Notes under the pieces: generated by a model
Seen by the model: the letters and a program-made list of their open reading frames with translations, nothing else
Databases searched by the model: none
Told to the model about the DNA's origin: nothing
Shown here: positions 32,996 through 38,068 of the stretch, in pieces
How the letters are laid out: each line of letters opens with the position of its first letter
Position numbering within the stretch: the stretch's first letter is position 1
Source: an uncultured Gemmatimonadales bacterium
GTDB taxonomy: Bacteria > Gemmatimonadota > Gemmatimonadetes > Longimicrobiales > Gaopeijiaceae
DNA length: 38,068 nucleotides
Assembly: GCA_937919655.1 (NCBI GenBank)
Contig: CALFPJ010000039.1
Location: 1 to 38,068, forward strand
Reading direction: 5' to 3'
Position numbers and translations under genes: made by a program

Positions 32996-34789
32996 CTAGC
33001 CCCCCTGGTTCGCCTTCTTCGTCACGTTCAGGCCCAATTCAGCCAACTGGGCCTCACCCAGCGCGGTCGGCGCGCCTTCGAAAAGCGCCCGGGCCGCCGT
33101 CGTCTTTGGAAACGCAATCACGTCCCGCAGACTCCCCGACCCCGTAAACCTTTGCACGATCCGGTCCACGCCGAGCGCGATGCCTCCGTGTGGCGGTGCC
33201 CCGGCAGCGAGCGCATCCAACAAGAAGCCAAATTTTTCATCGATCTCCTGCTCATCCAAGCCCAACGCCCTCAAGATCCGGCGCTGGAGGTCAGGATCGT
33301 GGATACGGATGCTGCCCGAACCGAACTCGGTACCGTTATACACGAGATCGTAGGCTGTGCCCCTTACCGCAACCGGATCCGACTCGATAAGGGCCAGATC
33401 GTCGGGGTGAGGCATCACGAAGGGGTGGTGCCCGGCCGCCACTTTGCCGTCGTGCTCCTCGAAGACAGGGAACTCGGTCACCCACAACCAGGCATGCTCG
33501 TTGACGATCGGGAGGTCAAGAGCCTCCGCCGCTGCGGCACGAACCCCAGCCAGCGCCGGCGAGGTCATTGAGTCGGAACCCGCGGCCGCCAACACCAAGT
33601 CTCCGGGTCGAAGGCCCATGGCCTCTGCATTAGCCGGAGACAGAAACTTGCCGAGAGGGCCCGACGTGCCGTCGTCGCCGCACTTCGCCCAGAACAAGCC
33701 GGGGGCCCCGGCGGCCTTAGCCCTGAGTTCGATCGCCTCGATCTGTTTTCGCGATAACCTGGCGCCGCCTTTAAGGAGGAGCCCACGCAGGCGACCGCCT
33801 GCGTCAACCGCCGCCCGCACGATGCCCATCTCGACATCAGCGGTGACCGTCGTCCAGTCAGTGATCTCCAATTCATACCGGAGGTCAGGACGGTCCGAGC
33901 CGAATCGGTCCATCGACTCGGCCCAGGTGATTCGAGGGAACGGCAGGGGCGCGTCGATACCGGCCACGAGGGCGAGCTTCGACATGAGCCCTTCCATCCA
34001 AACCAGGATGTCCTCTGGTTGGACAAAGGACGCCTCTACGTCGATCTGCGTGAACTCAGGCTGACGGTCGGCGCGTAGGTCCTCGTCGCGGAAGCAGCGG
34101 GCGATCTGAAAGTACCGGTCGAAGCCCGCCACCATGAGCACCTGTTTGTAGATCTGCGGGCTCTGTGGAAGCGCGTAGAACTCGCCATTGTGTACACGGC
34201 TGGGCACGACATAGTCTCGGGCGCCCTCAGGTGTAGCCTTCGTGAGGATCGGAGTTTCGACCTCGACGAAACCCAGACCGTCCATGTAGTTACGGGTCGC
34301 CAGGAGCAGCTTGTGCCTCAGTATTAGAGCCTGCTGGAGCTCGCTCCGCCTTAGGTCCAGAGCCCGGTGAAGGAGTCTCAGTTCCTCCGCTGGCAGTTCG
34401 TGTTCAGCGGCCCTGTAGACGGGGATGGCCGGGGTGCGCGCGTCGGAGAGAATTTCCAACCTCGTCGCTCGCACCTCCACCTCACCTGTGGCCATGTCGA
34501 CATTATCCGAGCCCTGAGGACGCCCGTGGACGACGCCCTCAATGCGGATGACGTCTTCATGACTGATGCGGTGTGCAAGCTCCATCGAGTCCGGCTCGGT
34601 CCAATCGGCCTTGAAGGACACTTGTACGAGGCCGCTACGATCCCGCAGGTCCACGAACAGAATTCCGCCAAGATCTCTGCGGCGATGGACCCAGCCGGCG
34701 AGGTTCATATGGGCACCCGAGTCTGAAGCTCGGAGGCCCCCGACCATACATGTGCGCAGCGACGTGCGTTCGATATCGATGTCAGCCAT
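32996..34789 (-). CDS. aspS: Aspartate--tRNA ligase
   Basis: A 597-residue bacterial-type class II synthetase. It has an N-terminal OB-fold anticodon domain (GWVHRRRDLGG, 32-42), motif 2 FRDEDLRADRQPEFTQID, the bacterial GAD insertion (about 285-425) and motif 3 GIALGVDRIV. At positions said to separate Asp-specific from Asp/Asn-tolerant enzymes it has Leu40 (Asp-specific-like, where tolerant enzymes have His) but Gly93 (tolerant-like), so tRNA specificity is unclear; no gatCAB gene is in view. The ATG follows GGAAG closely. The upstream leader holds a minus-strand terminator-like hairpin. Confidence 0.97.
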   Translation of the reverse strand: MADIDIERTSLRTCMVGGLRASDSGAHMNLAGWVHRRRDLGGILFVDLRDRSGLVQVSFKADWTEPDSMELAHRISHEDVIRIEGVVHGRPQGSDNVDMATGEVEVRATRLEILSDARTPAIPVYRAAEHELPAEELRLLHRALDLRRSELQQALILRHKLLLATRNYMDGLGFVEVETPILTKATPEGARDYVVPSRVHNGEFYALPQSPQIYKQVLMVAGFDRYFQIARCFRDEDLRADRQPEFTQIDVEASFVQPEDILVWMEGLMSKLALVAGIDAPLPFPRITWAESMDRFGSDRPDLRYELEITDWTTVTADVEMGIVRAAVDAGGRLRGLLLKGGARLSRKQIEAIELRAKAAGAPGLFWAKCGDDGTSGPLGKFLSPANAEAMGLRPGDLVLAAAGSDSMTSPALAGVRAAAAEALDLPIVNEHAWLWVTEFPVFEEHDGKVAAGHHPFVMPHPDDLALIESDPVAVRGTAYDLVYNGTEFGSGSIRIHDPDLQRRILRALGLDEQEIDEKFGFLLDALAAGAPPHGGIALGVDRIVQRFTGSGSLRDVIAFPKTTAARALFEGAPTALGEAQLAELGLNVTKKANQGG

Positions 34790-34890
34790 TACTTCCGCAT
34801 TCTTTCCATTTCAGGGCCACCACAAGGACGTCACGAGCCGAAGAAGATCCGTCCCCCTGGGACGGGAGCCAGCACCGGAATCGCATTTGG

Positions 34891-34910
34891 ACAAAAAGGG
34901 GCACCGCCCC
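34891..34910 (-). terminator. Terminator-like hairpin in the aspS leader
   Basis: On the minus strand GGGGC-GGT-GCCCC is followed at once by TTTTTGT, the form of a Rho-independent terminator. It lies about 100 bp upstream of the aspS ATG on the same strand, so it would stop transcripts before aspS unless prevented. It could be an attenuator or the end of a short separate RNA. Confidence 0.55.
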
Positions 34911-34993
34911 ACGAGCAGCGGCTCCCCACGCAAGCGAATGATCTGTCACCGGCCTCTTCGTTCCTCGCCTTCAGCGGCTTCCGGTTGGCGGCT

Positions 34994-35022
34994 AAGTTAA
35001 GCCAGCACCCGAGGCGATTCAA
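34994..35022 (-). promoter_or_regulatory. Candidate promoter upstream of the aspS leader
   Basis: On the minus strand TTGAAT (35017-35022), a 17-base spacer and TAACTT (34994-34999) give a weak sigma-70-like match. It would start a transcript of about 100 nt that ends at the hairpin at 34891-34910, or the long aspS leader. Match quality is modest. Confidence 0.3.
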
Positions 35023-35055
35023 GAAATCGCGCTACTCACGAACCCGGTTCACCGC

Positions 35056-36177
35056 ATGAGCGCCGCCCCCCGACAAGATCTGCTGTCCCTTACGCCGGAC
35101 GCCCTGCGGGCTGCGTTGGGGGAGCATTTCGCCCGCCGCGGGCAGCCAGCCTACCGCGTCGACCAGGTCATTCAGTGGATCTACGAGCGCCTGGCGGCCT
35201 CGATCGACGAAATGACGGACCTCCCGTCGTCTGAGCGAAGTGCGCTCGGCGAGGGGTTCGAGATTGCCGAGCCCGAGGAGGCTCGGGTAGAGGTGAGCAA
35301 GGATGGGACAGTGAAGCATCTGTGGAAATTGGCCGACGGCGAACTGATCGAGTCGGTCTTGATCCCTACCAGCAAGCGCCTCACCCTCTGCATCTCCTCT
35401 CAGGCCGGATGCGCCATGGGCTGCACATTCTGCGCAACCGGTTGGGGCGGCTTCGACCGACAACTCACAGCTGGCGAAATCGTGGCTCAATACCGCGCTT
35501 CTCGACGGTGGGTCGAGGCACGCGATCGAGGGCCGATCAGCAACATCGTATACATGGGGATGGGAGAGCCGCTGTCCAACCGGAAGGCGGTCCACCCTTC
35601 GTTGACGATCTTGAATCAGGGGTACGGCCTCGGTGCCCGACGCATCACCGTGTCGACAGTTGGCGTCGTGCCCGGGATTCTCGAACTCGCTCAGCGGCCT
35701 GAGCAGTTCCGCCTGGCGCTGTCACTACACGCCCCCGAGAGCCAGCTACGGCAGTCGTTGATCCCACTGGAAAAACGGCATCCCCTGCCTCAGGTGATCG
35801 ACGCACTGCGTCGTTTCGATGAGGCCGGAGGGAAACGAATCACGTTCGAGTACACCATGATTCGCGGTGTCAACGATGACCTCTCGCTCCTGCCAGCCCT
35901 GGCAGACCTAGCGAATCAGGTGCGCGCATTCGTGAACCTGATTCCCTTCAACCCGATCCCCTACCAAGACTGGACACCCTCCAGGCCTGAGCGAATCGAA
36001 GAGTTCGCTCGCGGGTTGGAAGCCCGCGGGGTCGCGTCAGCCATTCGGGAGACGCGCGGTCGCGACATCGACGCGGCTTGTGGCCAACTGAGGGCACACA
36101 CACTCGTTCAAATTGAGCGGAGTGCTCCGGATTTAGTAGATCCCGCGCCCGGCCCGGTTCCAGCGGATCTCTCGTAA
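35056..36177 (+). CDS. rlmN: 23S rRNA/tRNA adenine-C2 methyltransferase RlmN
   Basis: A 373-residue radical SAM enzyme that methylates A2503 of 23S rRNA and A37 of some tRNAs. The CAMGCTFC cluster (CxxxCxxC), GMGEPLSN and a C-terminal mechanistic Cys in DAACGQLR are present. It is divergent from aspS across 266 bp. Its last 45 bp overlap the 3' end of the convergent lepB gene; the residues there (PDLVDPAPGP) lie beyond the conserved core, so the overlap is tolerated. Confidence 0.97.
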   Translation: MSAAPRQDLLSLTPDALRAALGEHFARRGQPAYRVDQVIQWIYERLAASIDEMTDLPSSERSALGEGFEIAEPEEARVEVSKDGTVKHLWKLADGELIESVLIPTSKRLTLCISSQAGCAMGCTFCATGWGGFDRQLTAGEIVAQYRASRRWVEARDRGPISNIVYMGMGEPLSNRKAVHPSLTILNQGYGLGARRITVSTVGVVPGILELAQRPEQFRLALSLHAPESQLRQSLIPLEKRHPLPQVIDALRRFDEAGGKRITFEYTMIRGVNDDLSLLPALADLANQVRAFVNLIPFNPIPYQDWTPSRPERIEEFARGLEARGVASAIRETRGRDIDAACGQLRAHTLVQIERSAPDLVDPAPGPVPADLS

Positions 36178-36882
36178 CCAAGGAAAGGGTCGGTAAGACT
36201 CTTTGTTGTAAGAGAAATAGGTGAAGACCGCGCGACCCTCGAGGCGCCATCCTTCGAGGAGTCCCCAATAGCGAGAGTCAAGGCTCGTCTCCCTATTGTC
36301 CCCGAGCATGAAGTAACGGTCCTCCGGAATCACGAGTGGACCCCAGTTGTCACGGGTTGGGGCATAGGTGCGCGATTCGAGTCCCGGAGCGAGATAATCC
36401 CGCTGCCACACCATCCACGGGTGCATTTCATCACCCACGTCAGAGTGCTTCAAGTAGGGCTCCTCCAAGATCTGTCCGTTCACGTACATCACTCGATTAC
36501 GCATACGAATGGTGTCGCCAGGCATGCCAACGAGGCGCTTCACGAGCTTTAGCGTTTTCTCATGGGGCGGGTCGAACACGAGCACGTCGCCGCGGTGAGG
36601 CCTGGAATATCCTGGAATGCGGATTCCGGTCATGGGTATGTAAGACCCGATCGCGGCGCGATTCACCAGAAGCATATCCCCCACGAGCAGCGTCTCTTCC
36701 ATAGAGCCCGACGTGATCACAAACGTCTGCACCAAGAAGGACCGCAGGAAGACGAAAAGTACCACCGCGATGACAATCGACTTCGCCCATTCGCCCGCGG
36801 CGTTGGGTGCGGCTTCCGGGGGACCACGTTTCCCCGGTGGTGTCGGTGACGCGGCTTCAGTATCTGTCGTGTTCTTGGCCAT
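36133..36882 (-). CDS. lepB: Signal peptidase I
   Basis: A 249-residue inner-membrane serine protease that removes signal peptides. A Pro/Ala-rich cytoplasmic N-terminus precedes one helix (about 33-50). Nucleophile Ser60 is in SGSMEETL, the general base Lys115 in KRLVGMPGD, and GDNRETSLDSRYWG is the conserved box E. The C-terminal tail (YRPFPWLREIRW) overlaps rlmN tail-to-tail. The LytR_C gene lies 51 bp upstream in the same direction. Confidence 0.96.
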   Translation of the reverse strand: MAKNTTDTEAASPTPPGKRGPPEAAPNAAGEWAKSIVIAVVLFVFLRSFLVQTFVITSGSMEETLLVGDMLLVNRAAIGSYIPMTGIRIPGYSRPHRGDVLVFDPPHEKTLKLVKRLVGMPGDTIRMRNRVMYVNGQILEEPYLKHSDVGDEMHPWMVWQRDYLAPGLESRTYAPTRDNWGPLVIPEDRYFMLGDNRETSLDSRYWGLLEGWRLEGRAVFTYFSYNKESYRPFPWLREIRWNRAGRGIY

Positions 36883-36933
36883 CGAGCTCTATAAAACCTC
36901 AGTCAGCGACCCAGCCAAATGGCCACGTCACAG

Positions 36934-37401
36934 TCAGAACCAACTTCGGGGATTCCACCAAGCGCGGACGCCTGCTGGCTTGTCGAGCACTGCCTCAGGC
37001 GGATGCCACTCGCTACCGAGCATTACGGACGCATCAACAAAGAGATTCGAGTCCGGCTCGGACAGGACGTTACGGATTCCGAGGGCATTGGCAACGGCAG
37101 CGGCGATTCTCATGTCCCCAACCCGGTCGATCACACTCGAGATGTCTTCAGACGACGCCTCAGCGTTTCCCAGAAAAACCACGTCAAAACCCTGCTCTCT
37201 AAGCACGGCCGTCGCGTCACCAGCCATACCAGAGACCCCGCCGGCGTTCAATACCTCGAGCCTGATTCGGACGCCGGGCACCGGTCGACCGCGGGTTTCC
37301 ACGTTCTTGGCCCGAGACGGCTCAGGCCTGGAACGCAGAATACCGACCGTAGCACCCGCCGCGATGATCACCAATGCGATGACCACGGGCCCTCGCTTCA
37401 C
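36934..37401 (-). CDS. LytR C-terminal domain protein
   Basis: A 155-residue membrane-anchored protein: one N-terminal helix (about 4-22), then a LytR_C domain with RLEVLNAGGVSGMAGDATAV and a downstream GIRNVLSEPD strand region. There is no catalytic LytR-CpsA-Psr domain, so it is a stand-alone LytR_C protein facing the periplasm; its function is unknown. The GTG at 37401 overlaps the yqeK stop (GTGA); a longer open frame to 37551 would lie over yqeK. Confidence 0.8.
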   Translation of the reverse strand: MKRGPVVIALVIIAAGATVGILRSRPEPSRAKNVETRGRPVPGVRIRLEVLNAGGVSGMAGDATAVLREQGFDVVFLGNAEASSEDISSVIDRVGDMRIAAAVANALGIRNVLSEPDSNLFVDASVMLGSEWHPPEAVLDKPAGVRAWWNPRSWF

Positions 37402-37994
37402 GAGGGCTTCACGAGGGCATTCCAAAAGCGGACCGCATCCGGGAGAATCTCCATTCCACTCTCGACAACATGCCGAATGCGCGCCCCCGCGATTTCCAAG
37501 GTCACGGCATTTAGAGCGTCGGGCATGCGGTCGCGGAGGCGCTGCCGCCACTCCGGTTGAAACTCGCGTCCGGGATCCAGAAAGTCTGCCACGTAGAGCG
37601 CTCGGCCAAGTCTCCCCAACGACGGATGCCCAACCGTGTGATGCGCTAGTGCTTGGAGGAACTCCCCGTCGAGTACACCATCGACGCGAAGCCTCTCAGC
37701 GACCGCGGGCCCATGGAGGATAGGGCCGGGCAGGACCGCCGCCCCGGGTGGCACTTTAGCCCGAAGCAGGGCTGGAGGGGCCTCCCGGAGCGCATCGTGG
37801 AGGTATCCCGCCGCGCGCCAACGCGTACACTCGGCCTCAGGAAGGGCCATCGCCTTCGACCAGGTACCGAGAAGGTCCGCGACGCGGGCCATGTGTGCTC
37901 GGCGTCTCTCACCAGCCACGGCCCACGCTGGAAGTTGGCCCTCTGCGGCGGCCACGACGATCTCATGGTTGGTCGTATTCACGGCTAACAACAT
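37398..37994 (-). CDS. yqeK: HD-domain hydrolase YqeK-like
   Basis: A 198-residue HD protein related to YqeK, a symmetrical Ap4A hydrolase. The metal-site pattern is spread over ERRRAHMARVADLL, GYLHDALRE, PILHGPAVAERL and LAHHTVGHPSLG, followed by ALYVADFLDPGR. YqeK usually lies between nadD and rsfS; neither is visible here, and downstream come LytR_C and lepB. The ATG at 37994 has only a weak ribosome site. The 74 bp to the window end carry the right end repeat and no gene. Confidence 0.85.
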   Translation of the reverse strand: MLLAVNTTNHEIVVAAAEGQLPAWAVAGERRRAHMARVADLLGTWSKAMALPEAECTRWRAAGYLHDALREAPPALLRAKVPPGAAVLPGPILHGPAVAERLRVDGVLDGEFLQALAHHTVGHPSLGRLGRALYVADFLDPGREFQPEWRQRLRDRMPDALNAVTLEIAGARIRHVVESGMEILPDAVRFWNALVKPS

Positions 37995-38021
37995 CGCGTG
38001 GCGACGTAGAATGCGGGAGGT

Positions 38022-38046
38022 CTAGAAGGCTGTTGAAGAAGTACAG
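38022..38046. repeat. Right copy of the 25-bp end inverted repeat
   Basis: Exact reverse complement of 61-85, reading CTAGAAGGCTGTTGAAG outward toward the window end. It lies 27 bp upstream of the yqeK start and 22 bp from the last base. Confidence 0.8.
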
Positions 38047-38068
38047 CGGCCCGCGTTACGGTGCCACG

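Noticed and set aside
34915..35000. Possible signal recognition particle RNA in the aspS leader
   Set aside because: A CCGGAAG stretch caught the eye, but the conserved apical-loop sequence and symmetric pairing of bacterial SRP RNA are not there.
1..38068. tRNA, rRNA, CRISPR, prophage or biosynthetic cluster
   Set aside because: I saw no T-loop-like GTTCGAAT context with a fitting cloverleaf, no regularly spaced direct repeats, no phage structural genes and no NRPS/PKS or RiPP genes.

Overview
The window is gene-dense, GC-rich bacterial DNA with about 34 intact protein-coding genes, a degraded gene copy and a truncated kinase. It shows no phage, CRISPR, rRNA or tRNA signal. Frequent GTG/TTG starts, 1-4 bp stop/start overlaps (ATGA, GTGA, TTGA, TGATG), purine-rich ribosome sites and the mix of gene families suit a free-living heterotroph, possibly Gemmatimonadota or a related group. 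That placement is an inference from family resemblance and cannot be proved from the sequence alone. A 25-bp inverted repeat lies close to both ends (61-85 and 38022-38046), so the window may be a whole contig that breaks in a dispersed repeat.

Layout. 61-246: end repeat plus a 165-bp inverted-repeat element. 257-3105: a thiolase / 3-hydroxyacyl-CoA dehydrogenase / enoyl-CoA hydratase operon. 3206-6121: an overlapping operon of a secreted beta-lactamase-fold hydrolase, a DUF3311 protein, a sodium:solute symporter and chorismate mutase. 6161-9567 (minus): a lytic transglycosylase, L27, L21 and RNase G. 9766-11037 (minus): an acyl-CoA dehydrogenase. 11076-16581: a NhaR-like regulator, a 52-codon upstream ORF and a three-domain transporter, lying between a decayed recQ 3' fragment and the intact recQ, both in the same orientation. 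16661-17497: a probable outer-membrane protein. 17613-26019 (minus): a branched-chain acyl-CoA catabolic cluster made of a LiuC/AtuE-like hydratase, an AtuA-like protein split into two genes, an MCC-type carboxyltransferase, an isobutyryl-CoA-mutase-like enzyme in two subunits with a histidine-kinase remnant between them, and the MeaB chaperone. 26029-34789 (minus): UbiB kinase, MgtE, then the housekeeping block ybeY-pgpH-phoH-aspS. 35056-37994: rlmN (plus), then lepB, a LytR_C protein and yqeK (minus).

How the genes may work together. The carboxyltransferase and hydratase fit leucine or isoprenoid acyl-CoA breakdown. The mutase with MeaB would turn isobutyryl-CoA (from valine) into n-butyryl-CoA, which the acyl-CoA dehydrogenase and the first operon could oxidise to acetyl-CoA. 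The biotin carboxylase partner is not in the window. The transporter joins an APC permease to EIIA-like and RCK_C-like domains and sits behind a NhaR-like regulator, which suggests ion- or nucleotide-responsive transport. PgpH, a c-di-AMP phosphodiesterase family member, is encoded in the same window.

The most unusual points are the recQ-flanked regulator/transporter cassette with its coupled small ORF, the Phe/Gln mutase signature, the kinase remnant between the mutase subunits, the (TCGG)5 tract inside the carboxyltransferase gene, and a family of TA-bordered inverted-repeat elements.
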